Assembly (NCBI GenBank): GCA_965228125.1
Contig: OZ245791.1
Coordinates: 2,666,001-2,730,000, forward strand
Reading direction: 5' to 3'
DNA length: 64,000 nt
Origin: GWF2-38-69 sp965228125
GTDB taxonomy: Bacteria; Verrucomicrobiota; Lentisphaeria; Victivallales; GWF2-38-69
Part shown: positions 9,247 to 17,183 of the stretch, piece after piece
How the letters are laid out: each line of letters opens with the position of its first letter
Position numbering within the stretch: the first letter of the stretch is position 1
Program-made: the position numbers and the translations under genes
The notes under the pieces: model-generated
What the model saw: the letters and a program-made list of their open reading frames with translations, nothing else
The model's database searches: none
Told to the model about the DNA's origin: nothing

Positions 9247-9501
9247 ATGAAGAAAAATACTAACAATTACTTAAAATTGCTGCAAAATAAGCTGGCGCGG
9301 ATGCTGTCAGCGTTGACGTCTGGTGGGGAATGGGCAAATATCAACTATGCTTTCAGCCAAAGCTACTATCAGGGAATAACGATTCTCAGAGTAGCAGACC
9401 TTACCACTAATGGACAAGCTATGTATGGCAATTTCTATGGACTTATAGCTCTTTATAGATCTAATGCACCAAGCTCTTGCCCAATATTGCCAGGACAGTA
9501 A
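9247..9501 (+). CDS. 84-residue protein of unknown function, free-standing transcription unit
   Basis: I do not recognise this protein. It has a basic start (MKKNTNNYLKLLQNKLARML), a central aromatic-rich part (YAFSQSYYQGITI, MYGNFYGLIALY) and ends with a cysteine in APSSCPILPGQ. There is no signal peptide and no obvious membrane segment. It is supported as a real gene by a promoter-like sequence 28 bases upstream, a strong intrinsic terminator 34 bases after its stop, and its divergent pairing with the XRE-PAS regulator. It could be a small regulator target, a peptide signal or a structural peptide; none of these is proven. Confidence 0.5.
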   Translation: MKKNTNNYLKLLQNKLARMLSALTSGGEWANINYAFSQSYYQGITILRVADLTTNGQAMYGNFYGLIALYRSNAPSSCPILPGQ

Positions 9502-9534
9502 GTAACACAACTTAAAATCTAATGATTTGAAAAG

Positions 9535-9564
9535 AGCCGCAGTTTGAAAAAATTGCGGCTTTTA
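9535..9564 (+). terminator. intrinsic terminator after the 84-residue gene
   Basis: AGCCGCA and TGCGGCT pair, extended by a G-T wobble and three T-A pairs to an 11-bp stem with a short loop (9535-9560), followed by TTTT. It separates the small gene from the fusion gene at 9608. Confidence 0.85.
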
Positions 9565-9607
9565 CTTTCACTCCTGTTGGCCTTTTGATTATTTCTAGCT
9601 AAAATGA

Positions 9608-12166
9608 ATGTTCGGTATGAAAGAAGAAAGCTATAAATACACTTTAATAAATAATATAAAGATAGCCTATACGGATTGCGGTTCCGGAAAGCCTATTGTA
9701 TTTGTACATGGCTTTGCTTCTTTCTCTTACACATGGTCAAAACTTATCGAAAGTCTTCCCGCTAATTACAGATTTGTTACGTTGGATTTGAAGGGGTTCG
9801 GCTATTCAGAAAAAATCTGCGACGATAACCTTTCACCATTTGATCAGTCAGTCATATTAAAAGAATTCATAAAGAAGATTGGATTATCCAATATAATTTT
9901 GGTGGGACATTCAATGGGGGGAGAGATTTCTCTTTTGAGTTTATTTGATGAGAGTTTTAAAAAGAAAGTATCGGCTTTAATTCTTATTGACAGTGCAGGT
10001 TTGTTTGAAAAAATGCCTGGTTTTGTAGAGGAAATAGCTTCTTATTCACCTAATAATCCTATGCTTAAAATAATAGATAGCAGAAGCTTGGCTCTATATG
10101 TGCTTCTGCAGATTTTTTACGATAAGGACAAAATAACCGAAGAGACTCTTTTGGAATACGGCAAACTTCTGAGATTCAAAAACTATAGAAACTGCCTTAT
10201 CGCCGCAGCAAAACACATCGGTATAGCAAATGAAAGATTTTTCAGACAGAAATTACAGCAGCTTAATATTCCTTCTCTGGTAATATGGGGAGAAGAAGAC
10301 GAAGTAATAGATGTTAGCGATGCATACTTATTTAAGGAAGACTTGAAAGCAGAGCTTGTTGTTTTCCCAGAATGTGGGCATTCTCCGCAAGAAGAAATGC
10401 CGAAGGAAACAACGGAAGTTTTTATCAGATTCTTAAATTCTTTAGAAAAACAATGCGGTGCTTCTTCTACAAACAATACTCAGCCTATTAAAGAAATCAC
10501 TCCCAATAGAGACACTCCTTTAATACATCATCATCATAATGAACAAAAACTTAAAATGAGAACCCTGATTGATCGATGGTCTTTAGGATCTATCTTTTTG
10601 ATTCTTATAATCAAGATGCTCCAAGGGTTAAAAAAACTGGGATTTAAGGCAGAGGAGAACGGATGGCGCAGAGTCACAGGCACTTTTTTAAGGAATGAAC
10701 AATCTAAATTTATGCTTGCAAGTTTTCGGTTAGACTATACTAAAGGGGTTGCCAAGCCTGAAAATATAGACGAAGCAAAATCAATTATTATAGAAAAACT
10801 TTCAACTTTTCTAAGAAAGACCCCAGCGACGCATTGGTCTCTTTCGTGGTCTTTATTTAAAACAAAAAGAATACAGCTCTTCTTTACGGATATCGTTGAG
10901 GCCGAATTTGAAGGGAATGGGCGGTTAAAAAAACTCACTCCGCATTTTGACATGACCAGACCATCCTTTTCTATGCTCACAGATGCAATTATTCAGGAGG
11001 CTTTAAATAATTTAATCGTCTTCTTTAATTATAATCAATCCAAAAAAACGAGTGACCATCTAAAAGCTTGGTTCGTTTTGAAAAAATTACTTCACTGGTC
11101 TGCTAAAACCACGGAGATATCACATTCAGGCAAACAACAATTGCAGAATCTTGTTAGAAGAGTTCTGAATGCATCCCTCATTCATTTTGATACGTTAAAA
11201 AGTTCGGGCAATGACATTCTGTCCATGGAAAGGCTGAGAATCCCTAATACAAGGTTATGCAAACATCCAGGGTTTGGCCTATTAAATATTAAGTGTCGTT
11301 TTATCGGAGACTTATCTGAATGTGATATGTGGGTACAGTATCATCATGTGCCTGTAGATGGCCTTCCTATGCAGGAGATTATGCTGCAGCTCAAAAAAGA
11401 ATTAGGTGAAAAGGGGGCGATAAAATATCCTCCGCTAAAAGAATTAGTGTCCAAGCCGGAAACTTTCTACTTCGGCAACAGGCTGTTCAGGGCCAGAATT
11501 TTTGTCGATTTTGAAAAACTTATACAGTTCAGAAAGTATTTGAACACAACATACTATAATCAGATGAATGGAACAACAACGTTGGCCAGTTTGGTAATTT
11601 GGGGGATAAGCCAAAGGAGGTTTTTTAGAAATTTAAAGTTTCTTTTTCCTGTAGACACTAATGTTTATGGCGAGTTTCCTCAAGATAGGAATCTAGGTAT
11701 CCTGACTATCAGGCCTAAAAAATTTGTCAATAATAAAAATCCTTTTGATGGATTTATTGCATATGAGCATGAATTTAATAGAAAACTTTTCCTAACCAGA
11801 ATTGGAAAAAGCATAACGCACGAGTTTTTTGAACTTATATCTATGCTGCACCCTTCCATGACTTATATTTTTAATAAGATTTTTCCTGCTACAATCGGAG
11901 AGGCTATAGGTACCTCAGGCGTTACTATTCTAAAGGACGCTGAAATGTTTGTAAGCCCTTCGACAGACATTCAGCGGCACGGTTTTATAGCTATAGGTAA
12001 AATGGACAATTTGACTGAAGACGGGAAATCAGTCGGGGCTGTTAACATATGCGGCACAAGAGAACAAATCCGTGAATATGTTTTGGCGATAAATAGTATA
12101 GCAAGTGATCCTTTCTCCTCACTCAATATTGCTTTGAAGAGTAACATTAATAATGAAATTAACTGA
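9608..12166 (+). CDS. fusion: alpha/beta hydrolase plus CAT/condensation-like acyltransferase
   Basis: The 852-residue product has two parts. Residues 1-280 form an alpha/beta hydrolase: oxyanion loop VHGFASFSYTW, nucleophile elbow GHSMGGE with Ser 102, acid region WGEEDEVID and catalytic His in ECGHSPQEE. After a linker containing four histidines (about residues 300-303) comes a 550-residue domain with HHVPVDG at 579-585, the active-site HHxxxDG signature shared by chloramphenicol acetyltransferase, 2-oxoacid dehydrogenase E2 and condensation-domain acyltransferases. A plausible role is making or moving an acyl ester, but substrate and product are unknown. The C-terminus overlaps the next gene by 14 bases, so the two are coupled. 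No signal peptide is seen. Confidence 0.75.
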   Translation: MFGMKEESYKYTLINNIKIAYTDCGSGKPIVFVHGFASFSYTWSKLIESLPANYRFVTLDLKGFGYSEKICDDNLSPFDQSVILKEFIKKIGLSNIILVGHSMGGEISLLSLFDESFKKKVSALILIDSAGLFEKMPGFVEEIASYSPNNPMLKIIDSRSLALYVLLQIFYDKDKITEETLLEYGKLLRFKNYRNCLIAAAKHIGIANERFFRQKLQQLNIPSLVIWGEEDEVIDVSDAYLFKEDLKAELVVFPECGHSPQEEMPKETTEVFIRFLNSLEKQCGASSTNNTQPIKEITPNRDTPLIHHHHNEQKLKMRTLIDRWSLGSIFLILIIKMLQGLKKLGFKAEENGWRRVTGTFLRNEQSKFMLASFRLDYTKGVAKPENIDEAKSIIIEKLSTFLRKTPATHWSLSWSLFKTKRIQLFFTDIVEAEFEGNGRLKKLTPHFDMTRPSFSMLTDAIIQEALNNLIVFFNYNQSKKTSDHLKAWFVLKKLLHWSAKTTEISHSGKQQLQNLVRRVLNASLIHFDTLKSSGNDILSMERLRIPNTRLCKHPGFGLLNIKCRFIGDLSECDMWVQYHHVPVDGLPMQEIMLQLKKELGEKGAIKYPPLKELVSKPETFYFGNRLFRARIFVDFEKLIQFRKYLNTTYYNQMNGTTTLASLVIWGISQRRFFRNLKFLFPVDTNVYGEFPQDRNLGILTIRPKKFVNNKNPFDGFIAYEHEFNRKLFLTRIGKSITHEFFELISMLHPSMTYIFNKIFPATIGEAIGTSGVTILKDAEMFVSPSTDIQRHGFIAIGKMDNLTEDGKSVGAVNICGTREQIREYVLAINSIASDPFSSLNIALKSNINNEIN

Positions 12167-12914
12167 TATTAACCTCATACTGCGTCTGACATTTTTTGTC
12201 TTAATAAGTGCTTTGTTATCGGGTTGCACTAAGGGAAGTAACATTGTTAGCGAAGAGGGAATTGTTAGTATTGACGTATTTATAAAATGTTCTTCGAATG
12301 TGGATGAAACCATTACTCTTTTTAATAAAAAACTTGAAGCTGAAGGCTTGATCAAGAAATATGAGTTGAAGCCTTTTATAGAGAATCATCCCGTACATTT
12401 AACCTTGTATTTGACGGAATATAACATAGATGAACTCAACAAGATTAAAGGATTAGTTAAAAACATTGCTGACAATACGAAAAAATTTCCAATAGACGTT
12501 ACCAAGATAAGTTTAACCGCTGGAAATTGGATTATGTTGGATGTGGAAAAACCAGGGAAAAACAATAACAACAGCAAACTCCAATTCTTGAGCGATGAAA
12601 TCGTATCAAGCCTAAGTAGTTTAAGGTATAAGAATTCGGTGATTCCGTCTTGGGCTATAAATATTCCGTTAAAGAGAAAATCTTTTGAAATGTATGGCAG
12701 CCCTAATGTATACAATCAGTTTGACCCGCATTTTAGTATACTTGCGGCAAGCATATCTCCAGAAGACCAAAAAACTTTCTCATCAGACACAAACATGATT
12801 ATAGAGTCGTTGAATATAAAACCATTTAGTACTGAGTCTCAGGTTTTGGGCATAGGCCTTACGGATAATAATGGGCAAGTAACTACGATACTGGAAACTT
12901 ACCCATTAAAATAA
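12153..12914 (+). CDS. lipoprotein with 2H-phosphoesterase-like motifs
   Basis: The 253-residue product begins with a lipoprotein signal ending LLSGC (Cys 25). The mature part contains two H-x-T/S-hydrophobic motifs, HLTLYL (His 82, Thr 84) and HFSILA (His 193, Ser 195), separated by about 110 residues. This spacing and pattern are those of the 2H phosphoesterase superfamily (LigT, cyclic nucleotide phosphodiesterases, 2'-5' ligase-like). Known members are almost all cytoplasmic, so an exported lipid-anchored form is unusual. Its ATG lies inside the end of the hydrolase-acyltransferase fusion gene, suggesting a shared pathway at the envelope. Function is inferred from motifs only. Confidence 0.6.
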   Translation: MKLTDINLILRLTFFVLISALLSGCTKGSNIVSEEGIVSIDVFIKCSSNVDETITLFNKKLEAEGLIKKYELKPFIENHPVHLTLYLTEYNIDELNKIKGLVKNIADNTKKFPIDVTKISLTAGNWIMLDVEKPGKNNNNSKLQFLSDEIVSSLSSLRYKNSVIPSWAINIPLKRKSFEMYGSPNVYNQFDPHFSILAASISPEDQKTFSSDTNMIIESLNIKPFSTESQVLGIGLTDNNGQVTTILETYPLK

Positions 12915-12953
12915 AAGAGATGACCTTGGCAGGGGCCTAGGAGGAGTATTTTT

Positions 12954-13175
12954 ATGAAATCGCTTGGCTTTACTGTAATAATTTTGGGCGTCACTCTTAT
13001 TGTTATCGGGGTGGTATTAGTTTTTTATGACAAAATTCCGTTTCTTGGAAAACTTCCCGGAGACATAAGAATTTCTGGGAAAAACTCAGCGTTTTATTTC
13101 CCTGTTACGACGTGCATCATAATAAGTGTTGTTTTGAGCATCTTATTTAGTTTTATTTCCAGATTTTTTAAATAG
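12954..13175 (+). CDS. DUF2905 small membrane protein
   Basis: A 73-residue protein with two hydrophobic segments (about 5-25 and 48-68) joined by FLGKLPGDIRI, the hallmark LPGDI loop of DUF2905. Function of the family is unknown. A strong AGGAGG lies 11 bases before the ATG. It is the last gene of the unit starting at 9608. The following 264 bases to the pullulanase gene hold no gene or clear regulatory element. Confidence 0.85.
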   Translation: MKSLGFTVIILGVTLIVIGVVLVFYDKIPFLGKLPGDIRISGKNSAFYFPVTTCIIISVVLSILFSFISRFFK

Positions 13176-13439
13176 CTAATATTTCTTCGAATCCGAATTT
13201 TAGAGTTGATAATTCTGGATAAAGAAGTCGCTGGAAGGCATGCTAAATCATGTTACGAAATTCAAGTTGCCAACCTTTTCGTTTCTATGTTTTTCTATAC
13301 TATAGGGCTCTGTGATTTTTTAAAAACAAAAAATTAGAAAGCTCTCTTGTTAAATATTCTGTTCCTCATTAGAATCATATTTAGTTTTTTTATTCAGTTG
13401 CGTTCTATGAATTAACATATTTAAGGTGTTTTTGTTTTT

Positions 13440-15788
13440 ATGGCTAAATATTTTTGCAAAGGGTCATTGCCAACATTGATTTTGATATTGGTGATTTTTT
13501 TTCAGGCGATTAACAATTTAACAGCGGATGACGCAAATATGGGGCAAAAAAACCTTTGTGCGTGGTTAGATGACTCCAATGTAATTACAATCAAACTTCC
13601 TTCAGAAATAACATTTAATGATAAAACTAAGGCTCGCTTTGAAGTTACTGACATAGACAAGAAAAACTATGACATTTCGTCTGTTTCAGCTGCGTCTGAT
13701 GTAAATGCTGCACGTTCTGATACTGCAAAGATAACTCTTTCCGCCCCGATAACAGATATTACAGGGTTATATTATGTAGTCTTTGATAACAAAGATCAGT
13801 ATATGGTTACAGTCCGAAATATCCTGAATGATTCGCAGTATTGTTACAAAGGGAATGATTTGGGTTTTGTCTACAAGAAGATCGGCACAGAGTTCAGGCT
13901 TTGGGCTCCTCTGGCGCTTGGTGTAAGTGTCAAAGTGTATGATTATTATAACAGCGGAAATGATAAGTTTACAAAAAAACAAGCAATGTTCAAGATTGAG
14001 AACGGAGTTTGGAAAGGATATTGCGATGGTGATTTGAAGGGAAAATACTACATGTACGAAATTACGCAGAGGTATGACGGCAAAATCAGAACAGTTTTAG
14101 TTCAGGATCCATATTCGAGGGGATCTGCAGTGAACTGTTCCAGATCAATGGTATATGATGCTGAAGAAGTGAACAGAAGTGTTCCGGGATGGGGATTAGA
14201 TAGATATGTGTCTTTGAATAATAATGTAGATGCAGTCATCAATGAAATACATGTCAGGGATTATACAATATCTCCGACTTCAGGAGTCGATTGGCAAAAA
14301 ATGGGTAAATATCTGGGGATTGCAGAGTACAATACACAGACTGCCGATAAGCTTGCGACAGGGCTGGATAACTTAATAGAGCTAGGCGTGACTCATGTCC
14401 AGATTCTTCCTACATATGATTACGGTACTGGAGACGAGGCTGAAATGAATACTTCTTATACATGGTATAATTGGGGTTATGACCCTGTTCTTTATAATAA
14501 TCCGGAAGGTTCATATGCTACTAACCCTAATGATATCTACAGGATGGTTGAATACAAGACAATGATTCAGACCCTGCATTCGAATAATATAGGAGTTATT
14601 TTTGACGGCGTTTACAATCATACATTCAAGACAGGTTTTTATAGTAAATTTTCCGTTTTTGACAAGATAGTTCCTTATTATTTTTATAGGGTTAAGGATG
14701 ACGGAACATATTACAATGGTTCAGGATGTAAAAATGATGTAGCTACAGAACGCCCAATGGTGAGGAAGTTCATTCTTGATTCAACCAAATACTGGGTAAA
14801 GGAATACCATGTGGATGGTTTTAGATTTGACCTCATGGGACTTATGGATAAGGAGACAGTTTGCGACATATATAATATGGTGAAAGCTATCAATCCTAAT
14901 GCGATAATTTATGGAGAGGCTTGGAATATACCTACCGGGCTAAGTGAAGATTTGAGGATGATCCAGGCAAACATTCAAAAGACAGGAGTAGGGGCTTTTA
15001 ATGACGGCATTAGAAATTGTTTAGTAGGGAATATTCTTGTAAACGATTCGTTAGGATATGTTCAGGGAGTAGATACACCAAAATTTATAGATAAACTCAA
15101 GAAGTGCATTCAGGGCTCAGTTACGGGCGGCGGTGAGAACGAAGAAATTCCTGTTGCTACTCCAAATGAAAGCATAAATTATTCTTCCTGTCATGATAAC
15201 CTTTGCCTTTGGGATAAGATTAAAGCTTCTCTTCCTAATGATTCTAATGCTGAAACTGTAAAACGCGACATGCTTGCTTTCGGTATTGTAATGACTGCGC
15301 AGGGGGTTCCTCTTTTTGCCGAAGGTGATGAGTTTGGAAGGACTAAGCTTGGCAATGACAACAGTTATAATTGTAATGAACCGTTTGTTAATCCATTAAT
15401 CTGGAGTTTCAAGACGAAGAATAAATCTATGTTTGAGTTCTACAAGGGAATGATAGCTTTGCGTAAGGCTCATTCTGCCTTCAGAATGACAGACCCTGTG
15501 ATGGTTCAGAACCATCTTAGATTCTTTACTGATCCCAAATCTGATTCTGTCATAGCATATGCGTTAACCGATAATGCAAACGGCGACCCTTGGAAGACCA
15601 TTATCGTGGCTTATAACAATACTAAAGAGGAATATGTCCTTAGTGTAGTAGGCAAATGGTATGTGGTAGTGAGCGGAGATAAAGCAGGTACAGACCAGAT
15701 AAACATTGTTATGAACGAAATAAGAATCCCTCCGCTTGGAATGACTGTCGTTTACGGTAACGATCCAATTGAATATTTTGAATATTAA
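13440..15788 (+). CDS. pulA: type I pullulanase (GH13), exported
   Basis: Hydrolyses alpha-1,6 branches in pullulan, starch and glycogen. The 782-residue product has a hydrophobic signal segment (about 9-29), so it is probably exported. An N-terminal beta domain and a CBM48-like domain (about 135-220) precede the GH13 barrel. The type I signature YNWGYDP is present near residue 343. GH13 regions are visible: DGVYNHT (about 389), DGFRFDLMG with the Asp nucleophile (about 463), YGEAWN with the Glu acid/base (about 493) and SSCHDN. The following MFS carrier starts 44 bases downstream and the glucanotransferase after it, forming an alpha-glucan cassette. Confidence 0.93.
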   Translation: MAKYFCKGSLPTLILILVIFFQAINNLTADDANMGQKNLCAWLDDSNVITIKLPSEITFNDKTKARFEVTDIDKKNYDISSVSAASDVNAARSDTAKITLSAPITDITGLYYVVFDNKDQYMVTVRNILNDSQYCYKGNDLGFVYKKIGTEFRLWAPLALGVSVKVYDYYNSGNDKFTKKQAMFKIENGVWKGYCDGDLKGKYYMYEITQRYDGKIRTVLVQDPYSRGSAVNCSRSMVYDAEEVNRSVPGWGLDRYVSLNNNVDAVINEIHVRDYTISPTSGVDWQKMGKYLGIAEYNTQTADKLATGLDNLIELGVTHVQILPTYDYGTGDEAEMNTSYTWYNWGYDPVLYNNPEGSYATNPNDIYRMVEYKTMIQTLHSNNIGVIFDGVYNHTFKTGFYSKFSVFDKIVPYYFYRVKDDGTYYNGSGCKNDVATERPMVRKFILDSTKYWVKEYHVDGFRFDLMGLMDKETVCDIYNMVKAINPNAIIYGEAWNIPTGLSEDLRMIQANIQKTGVGAFNDGIRNCLVGNILVNDSLGYVQGVDTPKFIDKLKKCIQGSVTGGGENEEIPVATPNESINYSSCHDNLCLWDKIKASLPNDSNAETVKRDMLAFGIVMTAQGVPLFAEGDEFGRTKLGNDNSYNCNEPFVNPLIWSFKTKNKSMFEFYKGMIALRKAHSAFRMTDPVMVQNHLRFFTDPKSDSVIAYALTDNANGDPWKTIIVAYNNTKEEYVLSVVGKWYVVVSGDKAGTDQINIVMNEIRIPPLGMTVVYGNDPIEYFEY

Positions 15789-15831
15789 TTAGTTCCAAAA
15801 AGGAATATAAAAAAATAACTTAGGAGAATTT

Positions 15832-17085
15832 ATGGCACAAGTTGGTGTAGTAATGTCGGGCGAAAGGAAAATGATTTTTGAAACAAAAGTGGACACGAGA
15901 AAGGCAATCATTTTGACTTTCATAGCATTTTTGTTTGGTGGTTTTCAGTGCGCTATTTACGGAATGTTGACTGTCCCAATTTCAGAACATTTCAAGATTA
16001 CATCCTCAATGATAGTATTCTTTGATTCTTTTGGACTTTGGGGGCAGATTATTGCTATGGCTATCGGGGGATTCATTATTTCTAGGATAAAAGGAAAGAA
16101 CACGCTGCTCTTGGCTGCTATGATAATGGTATTAGGGTCAGTTGTTTCCATAATCGCCCCGAATATCTATATATACACCACGATGTCATTCCTTTGCAAT
16201 ATGGCTATCGGGTTCATTCTTGTGTCTTGTAATTACATGATAATGGGTACTGTGACAGAAGAAGGAAAGAGTGCGGGAACTCTCAGTATTCTTAATGTGT
16301 TTTTTAGTGCCGGCTTTATGTTTTGCCCTGTAATTATTGGGTTTTTAATTGCTCAGTTGTCATGGAAAGCTGTTTTTGGCTTGATTGCGATTTTGTTTGT
16401 TATTTTTATAGTTTTCCTGCTTCTTCTCAATGTTCATGAACTTATAGATTCTGCAAGAGCAGATAAGATGGAAAGGAAAAAACAACATATTGAAGAAAAG
16501 AAAAAGGAAAGTTTTCTTACACTTCCTCTTATTCTCACGGCTATAGCATTCTTCATGATAGTTTATGTTGAGCAGATAATGAATTATTTCAACCAGCCAC
16601 ATATGATGGAAGATCTGAAGTTCAAAATTGAAGTAGTTGGTGCGATAGTAACTACATATGCTTTCTCTCAAATGGCAGGAAGAGTAATTTTCGGCAAATT
16701 CCTTATTCCACATGTAAAAGTTCATAAATATCTTATGATAAGTGCTATAATTTACGCTATTCTTATTGTGGCTTTCCTTCAGATTTCTACAGTCACTGCG
16801 GCCTTTTTAATCATTGCATGCCTTGGGGTTACGGACTCTTGTATGTATCCGTCTCTCTTAGCTCATGGACTTGATCAGATTGGAAGGGTAAGTCCTGCTG
16901 CTACTTCTTTTATGATTACAATTGGTTCTCTCGGAATTCCTCTGGGAACTGCAGGATGCGGACTCATTGGGGAAGCTTTCGGAAGATATGTAGCTATGTA
17001 TGTCGGGCCAGTATTCTTGGTATGTATCTTTGTCATTGTCGGACTAGTACGCGCAATGCATGTAAAGAAAACTTCGGCTGCATAA
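15832..17085 (+). CDS. MFS transporter, probable oligosaccharide carrier
   Basis: The 417-residue protein has about twelve hydrophobic segments in two halves, with a long charged cytoplasmic loop (DKMERKKQHIEEKKKES) between TM6 and TM7. It belongs to the fucose-permease/TsgA-like branch of the major facilitator superfamily. It sits between the exported pullulanase and the CBM20 glucanotransferase, so import of malto-oligosaccharides freed by the pullulanase is the likely job. Substrate is inferred from context only. Related carriers occur at 49597, 50941 and 58999. The ATG at 15832 is preceded by AGGAG. Confidence 0.85.
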   Translation: MAQVGVVMSGERKMIFETKVDTRKAIILTFIAFLFGGFQCAIYGMLTVPISEHFKITSSMIVFFDSFGLWGQIIAMAIGGFIISRIKGKNTLLLAAMIMVLGSVVSIIAPNIYIYTTMSFLCNMAIGFILVSCNYMIMGTVTEEGKSAGTLSILNVFFSAGFMFCPVIIGFLIAQLSWKAVFGLIAILFVIFIVFLLLLNVHELIDSARADKMERKKQHIEEKKKESFLTLPLILTAIAFFMIVYVEQIMNYFNQPHMMEDLKFKIEVVGAIVTTYAFSQMAGRVIFGKFLIPHVKVHKYLMISAIIYAILIVAFLQISTVTAAFLIIACLGVTDSCMYPSLLAHGLDQIGRVSPAATSFMITIGSLGIPLGTAGCGLIGEAFGRYVAMYVGPVFLVCIFVIVGLVRAMHVKKTSAA

Positions 17086-17139
17086 ATTAAGTATCTCATC
17101 AATATATTTATTAATAGAACATTGATTCAATACTTAATT
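17085..17139. repeat. long inverted repeat between the MFS and malQ genes
   Basis: ATTAAGTAT at 17086-17094 pairs exactly with ATACTTAAT at 17130-17138, extended by A-T on the outside, and a second inner pair ATCAAT/ATTGAT (17099-17104, 17121-17126) stacks inside it. The structure begins directly after the MFS stop codon and ends 45 bases before malQ. No T run follows, so it is more likely an mRNA processing or stability element than a terminator. Confidence 0.5.
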
Positions 17140-17183
17140 AAGAGTGCTTTCTAATTTCATTTAAAAGGAGGAGAATCTGTCTG

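Noticed and set aside
10525..10542. Run of four histidines in the fusion protein as a cloning tag
   Set aside because: It lies in a natural linker between two domains, shorter than a six-His tag, with no vector sequence near it.
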